Source: Lysobacterales bacterium (GTDB lineage: Bacteria > Pseudomonadota > Gammaproteobacteria > Xanthomonadales > Rhodanobacteraceae). From it: a stretch of 64,000 nucleotides of DNA. Numbering within the stretch: the stretch's first letter is position 1; each line of letters starts with the position of its first letter. The position numbers and the translations under genes were made by a program. The notes under the pieces are model-generated. The model had not been told where the DNA came from and did not search any database. It saw nothing but the letters and a program-made list of their open reading frames with translations. Below are positions 27,763-37,210 of the stretch, one piece after another. Location: contig QUBV01000001.1 of NCBI GenBank assembly GCA_014338185.1, positions 1-64,000 of the forward strand. Direction: 5' to 3'.

Positions 27763-30553
27763 CTGTGCCGGCGCGCCGGAGGATGTCCTGGATCTGGTGC
27801 GGCGCGAACGCCACGTCATGCACCCACACCCCGAACCCGCCCTTCTGGTTGACGCCTTGCACCCACGCAGCCAACGCCGACCGCTTGGCCCGATTCTGAT
27901 CGTCATCCACGCCCTTGATCTCCAGCACCAAGGTCTTGCCGTTGGATAGCCGGATCAGGAAATCCGGCAGGAATCGCCGGCGCGATCCATTCCACATGTA
28001 ATGGATCTGGAAGCCGAGATGGTCGTTCTTGACGTAGCTCGAAACGGCGTTCGACGACTCGAACACATTGGCGGCATAGCCTTCCCAGGTACTGTCGCCA
28101 ACAACATGGCTGACCTGGGACTTGACCGTCGCGACATTCGGCTTGGTGGTGTACCAGGTCCGCATGATGCGCGTGGAGCCGATGGGCATGTCCTCATCGA
28201 ACACCAGCTCCACACGCTCGGCATTGTGCTCGTACACGTACCGCATCAGGTGCTCGACGATCCGGTCGATGTTGAGCGTCAGCAGGATCCGCTTGCGCAG
28301 CGGGTCCTGATGAAAGAGCCCCGGCACCACAAGCCGGTCCGATGCGATGAAGGCTTCCACCAGTCGGATCAGCTGGAAGACGAGATAATCGCGCCCACCC
28401 TTGAACGTGTCCTTCATCTGGTCGAAGGCCTTGCGGGCGGCCAGGAAGGTCAGTCGCTGCAGGCGGAAGGCCTCGGGCAGCAGCTCCAGGTCAATGACGT
28501 GGATCTTGCTCCAGTCCGTCACTCCGCCCAGCGCCGGGGCGATATCGGCCGAGATCGGGGTGTCTTCCGGCTTGAGCGCCAGCGTGGCCACCTCGTCCCA
28601 GCGCACCGCCAGCACCGGCTTGACCACCGGATCCACGCGCAGCACGTTGGGCCAGCGGATTTCAAGGCTGTTGCGCTCCGACAAGGCTTCGATCTGGACG
28701 CTGGGTTTCGGCGGCGGCGGCGGCTCGCCCCCGTCTTCCGCATCCTGGAAGATCGACAGCGGCACGCCGAACACGTTGACGTACTCGGGAATGAACAGGC
28801 CGTTGTCGTCGGTTTCGTAGCTGACCCGGCGCAGCCCGCGCCCGATCACCTGCTCGCACAGCAGCTGGCTGGTGAAGGCGCGCAATCCCATGATGTGGGT
28901 GACGTTCTTGGCGTCCCAGCCTTCGGACAGCATGGCCACCGAGATCACGTTCTGCAGGTTCTGCCCGGCGGTACCACGCTTGCCGACGTTGTCGACGATG
29001 GTGCGGAGCACGTCTTCCTTCGTGCCCGAGAGCAGTTCCGCTTCGCGATCCGCCGGCAGCCCCGCCGACGCGACGATGGCGCGAAGCCGCGCCTCGTAAT
29101 CTTTGTCGGCGGCGGCGGTTTCGCCGACCTCGGCCTTTTCCAGCACACGGGAATCGACGCGCAGCGTCTTGTCCGGCGCGTGCAGTTCGGGCCAGAAGGC
29201 ATCCCCACTGGTGAAATAGCGTTCGATGCGCGCCGCCGTCTCGGTGCGATTGCAGACCGTGAGCATGACCGGCGGCGAGGTGTGCCCGGCCTGCGCCCAC
29301 TGACTGGCGGCTTCACGCCAGTCCGCACCCAGCAAGGTGTACGCATCCTGGACCAGCTTGGGCAGCGCATCCTCCGGCTTTGCACCCTTGCGGTTGAGGT
29401 CATCGGAAACTTCCGCCTCGCGATAGAGGTGATAGAGCTTCGAGCGCAGTTGTTTGTTGGGCAGTGCGCTGTCCCGGACCACCACGCGCGGCGTCTTGAC
29501 CAGGCCACCCTCGATCGCGTCGTTCAAACCGAAATCGGACACGATCCAGCTGAACAGCCCCTCGTCGGTATTGGTCTTGCCGGTGGGTGCAAACGGCGTG
29601 GCCGACAGGTCGAAGCAGCGAATGATGCGGCGGGTCTTGTGCAGCCGGTCCAGGCCCTCGATCCAGCGCGTCGCCTCCTCAAGATCGATGCCGCGCTCCT
29701 CGGCGTCTTTCTTGCTGATCTTGATATCGGCCGGCTTGCGGTAGGCGTGGTGGGCCTCGTCGTTGATGACGATGAGGTCCTTGCACGACGCCAGCTTGCC
29801 GAGCACTCGGCGCGTGAACGCCTCATCGCTTTCGGCGCCTTTTTTCACGACCGAACGATCCGCCTGCTTCAGCGGCATCAGGCTGTGCCAGTTCTCGATC
29901 AGCACCTCGGCCCGATTGAGCTTCTGCCGAAGCGCCTCGGACGGGCACAGGCCGAACTCGTCATAGACATTGGCCGGATGGCCCGGCAGCAGCACCTGCA
30001 AGCGCTCGCGCACGGTCAAGCCCGGCGCGACGATGAAGACCGCCCTGGAGAACTCCTTGTTGCGCTTGGGATAGGCCAGCGCGTTGAGCACCTGCCAGGT
30101 GATGATCATCGCCATCACCGTGGTCTTGCCGCTGCCGGTCGCCATCTTGTTGCAGATGCGCTCCCACGGGCCGCCATCGCCTTCCAGGAAGATTCCCTGC
30201 TTGAACTCGGCCGTCGCCTCCACCCACCAGATCAGCGTCTCGATGGCCTCGATCTGGCAGAAGTAGAAGGGCAGCGTGCGCGCACCGCGGTCCTGCCAGT
30301 GTTCCAGCAACCCGCGCGTGACCTGGGTGACGCCCGGATAGTCCGCCTCGCGCCAGGCTTGCACGCGCTCGCGGATGCGGTTGACCAGCTTGAGCTCCTC
30401 CACCCGCCTGGTGTTGTTGCGGGTATCGAAGACTTCATAGGCCGCGGGGCGACGACCTTCGACCAGAGTGAGCGTGGTACCGGCACCCTGCTGCCAATGG
30501 CGGGCAGGTGGTTCGTACGGCGAATTGATGATCAGGGATTTGCGGGCGCTCAC
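27758..30553 (-). CDS. DEAD/DEAH helicase-nuclease, type III restriction (Res)-like subunit
   Basis: In this 931-residue protein the helicase motifs are Walker A ATGSGKT (138-144), DEAH (264-267), LSATPF (about 316-321) and QVIGRGLRR (about 574). Near the C terminus, PDFLIRL and LVLEIKG form a PD-(D/E)xK nuclease site. Such enzymes translocate on DNA and cut it, normally with a partner methyltransferase that supplies recognition. The GTG start at 30553 overlaps the preceding stop in GTGA, so translation is coupled. It is last in the defence operon. The partner methyltransferase gene is broken, so target recognition is doubtful. Confidence 0.9.
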   Translation of the reverse strand: MSARKSLIINSPYEPPARHWQQGAGTTLTLVEGRRPAAYEVFDTRNNTRRVEELKLVNRIRERVQAWREADYPGVTQVTRGLLEHWQDRGARTLPFYFCQIEAIETLIWWVEATAEFKQGIFLEGDGGPWERICNKMATGSGKTTVMAMIITWQVLNALAYPKRNKEFSRAVFIVAPGLTVRERLQVLLPGHPANVYDEFGLCPSEALRQKLNRAEVLIENWHSLMPLKQADRSVVKKGAESDEAFTRRVLGKLASCKDLIVINDEAHHAYRKPADIKISKKDAEERGIDLEEATRWIEGLDRLHKTRRIIRCFDLSATPFAPTGKTNTDEGLFSWIVSDFGLNDAIEGGLVKTPRVVVRDSALPNKQLRSKLYHLYREAEVSDDLNRKGAKPEDALPKLVQDAYTLLGADWREAASQWAQAGHTSPPVMLTVCNRTETAARIERYFTSGDAFWPELHAPDKTLRVDSRVLEKAEVGETAAADKDYEARLRAIVASAGLPADREAELLSGTKEDVLRTIVDNVGKRGTAGQNLQNVISVAMLSEGWDAKNVTHIMGLRAFTSQLLCEQVIGRGLRRVSYETDDNGLFIPEYVNVFGVPLSIFQDAEDGGEPPPPPKPSVQIEALSERNSLEIRWPNVLRVDPVVKPVLAVRWDEVATLALKPEDTPISADIAPALGGVTDWSKIHVIDLELLPEAFRLQRLTFLAARKAFDQMKDTFKGGRDYLVFQLIRLVEAFIASDRLVVPGLFHQDPLRKRILLTLNIDRIVEHLMRYVYEHNAERVELVFDEDMPIGSTRIMRTWYTTKPNVATVKSQVSHVVGDSTWEGYAANVFESSNAVSSYVKNDHLGFQIHYMWNGSRRRFLPDFLIRLSNGKTLVLEIKGVDDDQNRAKRSALAAWVQGVNQKGGFGVWVHDVAFAPHQIQDILRRAGTA

Positions 30554-31056
30554 GGCAACACCACACGGCGTGCGGGCATGGAGATCCCTTGCTGCGCCAG
30601 CTTCCGTGCTTCTCGTGAACCTGCCCGAATATGGATTGCACCCTGTGCCAACCAACGATAGGCAAGGCCGGCATCGCCTGCCGGATGCGTCATGCTACGC
30701 AGCTGGTGGAATCCCGCCTGATTCAACTTCTGCTTGAGCCAAGCCAGTTTGCGCAACATGACCTCGACCTCGGACGTGCTGGACGCTGGGTGAGGTTCAA
30801 CCCAGCAAGCGACTTCCGTATTTCCACGACCGACACCGATTCCGTAATCCCAGCGGTTGGCATTTGGCTCGGTGTTTCGAAACGAGGCATCCAGGTCGAT
30901 GCTCCCGGACCATCGGGCGCCAGGCCCCGCTGCGATGGCGGTTCGATACCGCCCCTCCACCGCACCGAGACCGGTCTGTGGCGTTGTGCCCGCAACGTGT
31001 GCCGCGGCCTGAAAGCCGGAAAGCCTGCCTCTCGCCGCCTGCGTCCTTGCAGCCAT
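30550..31056 (-). CDS. Unrecognised 168-residue protein in the defence operon
   Basis: I do not recognise this family. The protein has a beta-rich middle (GSIDLDASFRNTE, DYGIGVGRGNTEVACWVEPH) and a helical, basic second half (MLRKLAWLKQKLNQAGFHQL, then REARKLAQQGISMPARRVV). There is no signal peptide or membrane segment. Its ATG overlaps the stop of the ATPase gene (TGATG) and its stop overlaps the Res start (GTGA). It is therefore made in step with both, which argues for a functional link. It may be an accessory subunit of the ATPase or Res. Confidence 0.75.
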   Translation of the reverse strand: MAARTQAARGRLSGFQAAAHVAGTTPQTGLGAVEGRYRTAIAAGPGARWSGSIDLDASFRNTEPNANRWDYGIGVGRGNTEVACWVEPHPASSTSEVEVMLRKLAWLKQKLNQAGFHQLRSMTHPAGDAGLAYRWLAQGAIHIRAGSREARKLAQQGISMPARRVVLP

Positions 31057-32294
31057 CAACCACCCTCCCCGGAACGCGATGGCCGCCCAAGGCGCTGGGC
31101 CTCATGGCGATTCACGGCGCGCGCGACCGCCTCACCCGCCCGGCTGGCAAAGCCGGTCAAGCCACCCCAATTGGACTCGCCCATATCCTCGGCACCGGGA
31201 TCCAGTGATGAAATGTCCTGAACCGCCTTGCCACGGTCGAAGTAGAAGACGCGATACTCCTTTTCCAGCGCCGATTTCGCCAAGGCCTTGCAGTTGGCCT
31301 GCTTGGGCAGATTGAACAGATGAAGCACGTCCGCCTCATCCTTGCCCAGCTTTTGGAACTGCCGCAATGCCCACACCATGTCGAGCACGACCGGCGAGTG
31401 GGTCGAAATCACGACGCGATAGCTGCGCCGCATCAACTCGAGAACCGTAAGCAACAGCGTGGAAATCGCCAGCGGATGAAGGCCCATCTCCGGCTCTTCG
31501 ATCACGACCCATTGCACGGGATCACGTTGGGACACCTTGCCTGCGGGACACAGCCAGTAAAGGCCGAGCAGCATGGGCGTGAACTCACGCTGGCCGGCCG
31601 ACCAGGCCAGGTACGGCAAGCCATCACTGCTGCCCGGGACTTTCAGCACCAAGCGATTGGTGAAGTCGCGCGCTTCGATATCCAGCGACGCGCCGCCAAA
31701 GAAATGTTCGGAAATCGGTTTTCGCAGGGTGTCGTTGAGGCGGTTCGACTGCGGAAACAACCGCGCCTTTGCGCCAAACTCGTTCTGCAGCAAGTGGTGC
31801 ACCGTATCGCTGAAGCGGCGCAGCACATACGGATCGCCATAATCAAAGGTGCCGAAGTTCTGGCTGATGCCCTTGGGCAGGCTGACCACCCGTTGCGCGG
31901 GGATGAAGAACACCCGCTCCTTGGCGTCGCCCCTGCTCTTGCTGCGTTTGCTCAGGTCGACGAGCGATTGCTTCGCTCCATTCCAGATGATTTCCATGCC
32001 CTTGCTGCAGGCGTCAACCATGCCCGGACCGTAGAACCCCCCCAGAAACGCCTTGGCACCGTCGCCATTGCCGGCAAAGGTGACGTTGTAGCGGGAAAAA
32101 GTCTCGTGGACATGATCGCGGTCGATCACCAGCTTGAGTGTTTCCAGCAAAACACTCTTGCCCGTGGCTTGTGGCCCAACGATGACGGTGAGATCTCCAA
32201 ATGAGATATCGGCGTCCACGACAGGCCCGAGATTTTTGACTTGAAGCCGAAAGGCGGATTTGGTCTTGCGTGTTTTGTGATCTGACATGGCCAT
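31056..32294 (-). CDS. ABC/OLD-like AAA ATPase of the defence operon
   Basis: The 412-residue ATPase has Walker A GPQATGKS (about 40-47) and a signature-like WSAGQREFTPMLLGLY. Walker B is VVIEEPEMGLHP, and the H-loop is ISTHSP. This is the layout of SMC/Rad50/OLD-type defence ATPases, without the TOPRIM nuclease of OLD. Such ATPases usually work with a separate effector, which could be the 168-residue protein or Res. The ATG at 32294 overlaps the stop of the methyltransferase C-terminal fragment in TGATG. Confidence 0.88.
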   Translation of the reverse strand: MAMSDHKTRKTKSAFRLQVKNLGPVVDADISFGDLTVIVGPQATGKSVLLETLKLVIDRDHVHETFSRYNVTFAGNGDGAKAFLGGFYGPGMVDACSKGMEIIWNGAKQSLVDLSKRSKSRGDAKERVFFIPAQRVVSLPKGISQNFGTFDYGDPYVLRRFSDTVHHLLQNEFGAKARLFPQSNRLNDTLRKPISEHFFGGASLDIEARDFTNRLVLKVPGSSDGLPYLAWSAGQREFTPMLLGLYWLCPAGKVSQRDPVQWVVIEEPEMGLHPLAISTLLLTVLELMRRSYRVVISTHSPVVLDMVWALRQFQKLGKDEADVLHLFNLPKQANCKALAKSALEKEYRVFYFDRGKAVQDISSLDPGAEDMGESNWGGLTGFASRAGEAVARAVNRHEAQRLGRPSRSGEGG

Positions 32295-33253
32295 CAATCC
32301 TTCAGCGCAATCACCTTCAGCGATTCGATCCCGCGGTCATCCACGATCTTCACCGCCACCTTGCGGTTCTCGCCGGGCTCGAAGGGCAGGCTCACGGTGC
32401 CGTGCAGCCTGTCCAGCAGGGCCTCGTTGAGCTCGGCCTTGATGTCCTTTTTCAGCTTGTTCCAGCCGTCCTTGGCCCCGGCCATGGGGAAGAACACCTG
32501 GCGCGGGAACAGGCTGCGCTCGTCGTAGTCGGTGTCCAGGCTCCAGGCGGCGATCCTGTTCTTGCCGCCGGATTTCAGCTCGCCGGTGCTGGTATCGAAG
32601 TAGTCGAAGCCGTTGACCTCCACTTCCCACTTGCCGTCCTTGCGCTGGCGCAACTCCACTTCAGGCTGGCCCATCAGCCAGAAGCTCTGGTTGCTGGAGC
32701 GGGCTTTCTTGAGGTCTTCGGTGAGCAGGTCGGTATTCATCTGCGCCTTCAGCGCCACGATGCCCTTCTGCGCGTCGATGTCCTTGGCCGCTTCCGGGTC
32801 GAAGGTGAAGGCGCAGAACACGATCATCTTCGGGCGCGGGAACAGCTCGCCGGCCTCGCGCATGGCCAGCTCCACCTGGCGCTGCTCCAGCGCGGCGTGC
32901 TCGGGGCCGAAGCTGACCACCACGCGCTCGCCGCTGTCGGTATGGCCGCTGCAGTGCAGGTAGCGGGTATCTGGCAGGGTGGCCAGCTCGGCGAACTTCA
33001 GCGTCTGCCCGCCCTTGCCGCGGATGCCGGTTTTCAGCAGCTCGTCGCGCCAGCCGTGCTGGCGCTGCGACTCGCCGGAACGGGCGATGCTGAGGTCGGC
33101 TTCCTGCATCGGCTGGGTCTCGTCCAGCGCCAGCACGGTGGGAAACGGCACCGCCTCCACCGTGAAGGGGCCGGTGATGCGCAGCTTGTCCTTGGCCACC
33201 GCGGGCTGGTCGTACAGGGTTTCCTGATCGGCGTGGGAGCTTGCGAGCATCAT
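32294..33253 (-). pseudogene. C-terminal fragment of a site-specific DNA methyltransferase
   Basis: The frame begins to match the type III-like methyltransferase family at HADQETLYDQP and continues through ITGPFTVEAVPFPTV to the C terminus (about 310 residues), containing no catalytic DPPY or SAM-binding motif. Its N-terminal half is at 34566-35582, on the far side of an inserted two-gene cassette. Two ATGs at 33253 and 33250, 26 nt after the MazG stop, could restart translation, so a truncated polypeptide may be made. Its stop still overlaps the ATPase start, as in the ancestral operon. Confidence 0.82.
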
Positions 33254-33278
33254 TAATGCCTGAGTCAAAGCTTCCGAA

Positions 33279-33626
33279 TCAGAGTTGATCGTACTTTGTG
33301 GCGCGACCCTTCGCCTTGTCGACAGGGTACTTCCGATCATTCTCAGCTAGCTTTTCTCTGACGCACCTCTCCAAGTCGATTTGCAAATCGTTGCAGAAAT
33401 ACGACAGCAGTATCACAACGTCCGCCACCTCTCTTTCAATGTCCGCACGCCTCGAATGAGAAACGGCATTGATCTCCGCATCACTGCACCATTGAAAAAT
33501 CTCCAATAGCTCACTTGCCTCAATGCTGATTGAGGCGGCCAAGTTCTTTGCCGTGTGGAACTTCTCCCACTCACGATTGCTTCTGAAGGCCAAAAGGGCG
33601 GCCAGCACGTCTTTTGAAAGCATCAC
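33279..33626 (-). CDS. MazG-like nucleotide pyrophosphohydrolase
   Basis: This 115-residue all-alpha NTP pyrophosphatase shows the metal-binding ExxE...ExxD pattern in EASELLEIF and REVADVV. Relatives hydrolyse (d)NTPs, including modified ones, to monophosphates. A GTG at 33626 and an ATG at 33623 both follow the HNH stop closely. The G+C content is clearly below the flanking genes (28 of 60 in the line at 33361). A dNTP-pool enzyme paired with a putative modification-dependent nuclease could serve phage defence, but that is inference. Confidence 0.82.
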   Translation of the reverse strand: MMLSKDVLAALLAFRSNREWEKFHTAKNLAASISIEASELLEIFQWCSDAEINAVSHSRRADIEREVADVVILLSYFCNDLQIDLERCVREKLAENDRKYPVDKAKGRATKYDQL

Positions 33627-33627
33627 G

Positions 33628-34569
33628 TCATGCCTGAAAGCAATTGCGGAAATGCCAGTCTAGGCGATCTCGATCTGGCCTTAATGAAGCATTGTCTGGC
33701 AAGGCCTGCAGTGGCTGGTTGTCGAGTCGATAGTAGGCCTTTCCATTGAAGTAAGCCTCTTTGATTCGCGGGCTCACTCTCACTAGATACTGTGGCGTAA
33801 CAGATACCAAGCCTCTATCGAACAATCGATGAAAGTCAGAACGAAGAAGCATGCCGTTTGAAACGTCGTGCGAGCCTTCAGCCTTCGAGTATGGAACGAT
33901 GTGAGCGGCCTCCAACACCACTAGCGTGCTCTCGCCCGTCATTGCGCACCTTCTCTTGTACGCATCTGTAACCCTGACGCGAAATGTCGATTGCCCGATG
34001 CGTGGCTTCTGTAAGACCGGGGCGCCGAACTTTACTTTTGCTTCGCTGCCGCCGGAGAGAGTGGCACTGTCAGATACTTTCGAGCCAGAACCCGGCATCA
34101 CGAAATACCTTATGACTCGATTCCATATTTCTAACCCCGCGCCTTCCTCCGTGTCGTAATGTTTACCTCTAACGATGTTCGGCGACCAGCCAGGAGGGTC
34201 ATGCATCCACGAGAACTTGTCCATGAAAAACGGATTGGAGAGGACCGTACATCCGATGTCAGGGTCACGGCGAGCATCTGACACATGAGGGCTGATGGTC
34301 TCTCTTAGCTCATCGAGGCTTCTTGCCCCATTCTTCTCCCCAAAAATTTCCCACGCCAGTGAGAGTGGAAACACACTATGTGCAACAAAGTATCCACCTC
34401 CCGCAATGTGGTTCGCCGGACGTTTCAACTTGAATAGGAATGGCATGCCTACTTCAGGATTTACGAACAATGGTCGTGCACTTGGCTGCCAGAAGTTGAC
34501 CTCTTCGAAGTCACGGTTCGCTAGGAACTGATACCAGTTGTTGTCGGTAACGCCTACCCAGAACTTCAT
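33628..34569 (-). CDS. HNH endonuclease with N-terminal PUA-like domain, putative modification-dependent restriction enzyme
   Basis: The 313-residue protein has an N-terminal domain (about 1-160: MKFWVGVTDNNWYQFL, FLFKLKRPANHIAGGGYF, LAWEIFGEKNGARSLDEL). This resembles the PUA/EVE-like modules of putative restriction enzymes. The C-terminal HNH domain reads LEAAHIVPYSKAEG...SNGMLLRSDFHRLFDRGL, with H223, N238 and H247. Such fusions are thought to cut DNA carrying modified bases. The ATG overlaps the stop of the broken methyltransferase N-terminal part (ATGA). Codon use and G+C (29 and 34 of 60 in two sampled lines) differ from the flanks (44 of 60), a sign of recent transfer. Confidence 0.85.
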   Translation of the reverse strand: MKFWVGVTDNNWYQFLANRDFEEVNFWQPSARPLFVNPEVGMPFLFKLKRPANHIAGGGYFVAHSVFPLSLAWEIFGEKNGARSLDELRETISPHVSDARRDPDIGCTVLSNPFFMDKFSWMHDPPGWSPNIVRGKHYDTEEGAGLEIWNRVIRYFVMPGSGSKVSDSATLSGGSEAKVKFGAPVLQKPRIGQSTFRVRVTDAYKRRCAMTGESTLVVLEAAHIVPYSKAEGSHDVSNGMLLRSDFHRLFDRGLVSVTPQYLVRVSPRIKEAYFNGKAYYRLDNQPLQALPDNASLRPDRDRLDWHFRNCFQA

Positions 34570-35582
34570 TGAAAGGAGTCTCCCGTAATGGCTTGCGGGC
34601 CGCACTCTAGCGATGCTTTCCGTACGACGTGGCTCACGGCTCCGATGCTGATCATCTGCACCTGCCCGGCCATACCCTCCTTCTGCAGCAGCGAGTTCAT
34701 CACCAGCAGCGAATCGCCGGCCACCAGCCGGTTGGCCCAGCCGCGGTCGTGCTTGTAGAACTCGATGGCCTCGCGGCAGGGCAGCGGCTCCTCGAACCAG
34801 GCGCGGAACAGGTCGGCGGTACCGCCGTGTTCGCCCTGGTCCTTGCGCATGCGCTTGCGCACCGCGGCGAGGATGCTGGCCGGATCGATGCGCTCGTGCA
34901 CGTGCACGTGCACGTGCAGGGACACGGTATCCACCTCGAAACTCGTGCGCTCGGCCTTGCCGGCCCAGTTGAGGTAGGGCGCGGCCATGCGCTTGAGCGT
35001 TTCCAGCGCGGCGCGCTGGGTGTCGGCGTCACCGCTGGCCAGCGCGTCGTCGATCAATGTTTCGACCGTGGCGCGCGCGCTGTCGAACTGCAGCGCCGGG
35101 TCGATGTGCGGGTCATAGGCCCAGGTGGTTTTCGGCTGCTCGGGGTCGGTCTCGGGCGTCACCACGCCCACGTCCGGGTTGTTGCGGCGCTTCTGGTCGT
35201 GCTGGTAGGCGATGACCTGCACGCCGTCCTCACCCTTGCGCGGTGCCTTGGCCGGTTCGCCGGGCTTGCGCTTGGGCAGCGCCAGGCCGGACTGCTGCGG
35301 CTTGGGCGCCTTGGCCGAGACGGGGATTTCCTGGGTTTCAAGCGTCAAGACCGGCGCGCTGTCCATCACCCGGTGGACCGAACCACCGCGTCCGCGGCCG
35401 GTGGCCAGCACGCCGTCGGCCACCAGCGCATCACGCGCCGCGAAGTAGTCGTCCTCGCCGACCTCGACACCCAGCCGCGCGGGAATCCGCTCGCGCAGGC
35501 GGATATTGCCGACGGCGCTACCGTCGGCGGGCACGTCCCTGAGTATCGCCTGGCGGATATCGGCAATCGCGGCCTTGGCCAT
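34566..35582 (-). pseudogene. N-terminal fragment of a site-specific DNA methyltransferase, interrupted before its catalytic motif
   Basis: The frame starts MAKAAIADIRQAILRDVP with a winged-helix-like first 75 residues. It reaches the conserved GDSLLVMNSLLQKEGMAGQV-QMI just before the expected YIDPPYG catalytic motif. After QMI (about position 34650) it switches to 27 unrelated residues ending in TGDSFQ. The DPPY motif and roughly the central third of the enzyme are absent. The remainder of the gene is at 32294-33253. The fragment's stop overlaps the HNH start, so it may still be translated as a 338-residue leader protein. Confidence 0.85.
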
Positions 35583-35616
35583 CCTGTTTTCCCCGTTGCT
35601 ATTGCCTTTGCTCCAG

Positions 35617-35644
35617 ATAGTACCTGCCGTTGCAAGCCGCTCAA
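35617..35644 (-). promoter_or_regulatory. Possible promoter of the defence operon
   Basis: On the minus strand TTGAGC (35644-35639) and TACTAT (35622-35617) are 16 bp apart and about 35 bp upstream of the first ATG. Both hexamers match the sigma-70 consensus at 4 of 6. This is the best candidate I see. Confidence 0.35.
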
Positions 35645-35998
35645 ACGAAACATCCGCTCCGTTCCGCACGAACGCTGACGGGTCAGCCACCTGCGCTGCT
35701 GCGCGCGCCAGAACTGGCGGCTGGCGGCGTGGCTGGCCAATGAAGACATGGGCATGGGCTCGGCGAATCGGAGCTGGGCGGACAGGCATTGTCGCCGCTC
35801 GTGCGGCGGGGCGCGACCGGCGCCGGATCCGGCGCGTCCGGCAGCGGCCGCAGGCCGCCGCGCAGGCGCCTCTCGGCACTGGCGCGACGGCGGCCCGTCA
35901 AGCTTGAATCGCGCCGCGGCACCGGCTAGTGTCGCTGGCAACTTGTCCCCATCTCCGGACGGCGCCTTGGTGCGCCGCTTTTCGCATTGGAGCGCAGC
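35645..35998. other. Non-coding interval between the defence operon and rnk
   Basis: About 350 bp between divergent units, with no supported gene. I searched it for a third copy of the dusA attachment repeat or leader and saw none. It carries the promoter of rnk. Confidence 0.45.
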
Positions 35999-36418
35999 AT
36001 GTCGCAGAAGGCGTCCCCACCGATCACCCTGAGCAGCCGCGATTTCGATCGCCTCGACGCGCTGCTGGACACGCCGCAGTGGCAGCACAACGCGACCGCG
36101 CACGCGCTGCGCGACGAGCTCGACCGTGCCAACGTGGTTGCGCCCGAGAAGATTCCGGACAACCTGGTGACGATGAACTCGACCGTGACCTGCGTGGAGG
36201 AGATCGGCGGCAAGCAGCACGTGCTCACGCTGTGCTATCCGGCCGAGGCCGATGCGGCCAAGGGCCGCGTGTCGGTGCTCGCGCCGGTCGGCGCCGCGCT
36301 GCTCGGCCTCACCACGGGCCAGACCATCGACTGGACCACGCCCGACGGCCAGCCGCTGCGCTTGCGTGTCACCGCGGTCACGTTCCAGCCCGAGGCGGCC
36401 GGACAACTGCACCGCTGA
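35999..36418 (+). CDS. rnk: Nucleoside diphosphate kinase regulator (Rnk, GreA-like)
   Basis: The 139-residue protein belongs to the Rnk family, which binds RNA polymerase near the secondary channel like GreA and affects nucleotide metabolism. It has a short N-terminal helical pair (DFDRLDALLD) and the FKBP-like C-terminal domain with VTMNSTVTC, APVGAALLGLTTGQTIDW and FQPEAAGQL. The ATG at 35999 has GGAG 6 nt upstream. It is alone on its strand and marks the return to core genome after the accessory region. Confidence 0.92.
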   Translation: MSQKASPPITLSSRDFDRLDALLDTPQWQHNATAHALRDELDRANVVAPEKIPDNLVTMNSTVTCVEEIGGKQHVLTLCYPAEADAAKGRVSVLAPVGAALLGLTTGQTIDWTTPDGQPLRLRVTAVTFQPEAAGQLHR

Positions 36419-37014
36419 CGACGCGTTGGGCGCCGGCCATCGCAGGCGCGCGCCTCACGCCGGGTGCAGCCCGCTTGCGCTCACCCACCGGCGGTGCGCG
36501 GTCGCGCGCTGCACTTCACCGCCGCCGCATCGCCAGGCGCTCGCCGCCCGCGGTTGCGATGCGTGGCCCAACCGGTCACTTCGGCATCATGATCCGGGGC
36601 CTCGCGCACAAGGGATGGAAGCGGTCCGTTACCACCGGCAGCACGTTCGGCGTTCGAGCCATGCCTGCCGAACGCCTTGGTCTCGTGCTGGCGATGCCGG
36701 ATGAGGCAATGCGAGCCGTTGTCGCCCGGCAGGACTGCCACTGACATCCGGAGGCATGCCCACGCGGTCGGCGAAGGTTGCCTGAGCAAGCACGAACGCA
36801 GCGGTGCACCTCGGTGGCACCGGGTGTCATTCTCCGCGATCAGGCCCGCACGGTTGATGCACGGGCACGGACCTTCAAACGCATGCACGAAGCGCCCACC
36901 CAAGCTGTGCAGGAGGCTCTGGATGCGGCTCGATCCATACTCGAGTCGCAACGAGCCCGCTGCCCTCGCTCGACCAAGCGCGTCCAACGCGGCGTCTGTC
37001 CTCGTGGATCTGTG
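36419..37014. other. 596-bp interval, no gene recognised
   Basis: The interval between rnk and tRNA-Lys holds several open frames on both strands, but all are rich in Arg, Pro and Ala and lack ribosome binding sites or family features. I see no RNA gene or repeat. As it lies next to a tRNA it could be decayed insertion remains. Confidence 0.45.
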
Positions 37015-37089
37015 TGGTGGGCCGTGATGGGATCGAACCATCGACCAATGGATTAAAAGTCCACTGCTCTACCGCTGAGCTAACGGCCC
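37015..37089 (-). tRNA. tRNA-Lys (anticodon UUU)
   Basis: On the minus strand a 75-nt cloverleaf reads GGGCCGTTAGCTCAGCGG and onward. The 7-bp acceptor stem pairs GGGCCGT with ACGGCCC, the anticodon loop is CTTTTAA, the T arm has GGTTCGATCC, and CCA is encoded. The anticodon TTT decodes AAA/AAG lysine. Confidence 0.97.
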
Positions 37090-37210
37090 CTGTCCAACGC
37101 ACCGCAGTGCGGGCGCTGCGCGCGTGCCTCGGCACCGGGCGCGGGCAGCGTCGGCGTGATGCCGGCATGCCTTGCCATGCGAGGGGCGCGAGTGTACCTG
37201 CGCACCGCGT

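Noticed and set aside
35583..36000. Third copy of the dusA attachment repeat marking the far end of the defence island
   Set aside because: No match to the 24-bp core or to the leader block was seen by eye. A degenerate copy could have been missed.
36481..37041. Open frames between rnk and tRNA-Lys on the minus strand
   Set aside because: There are no ribosome binding sites or recognisable features, and one frame runs into the tRNA gene.
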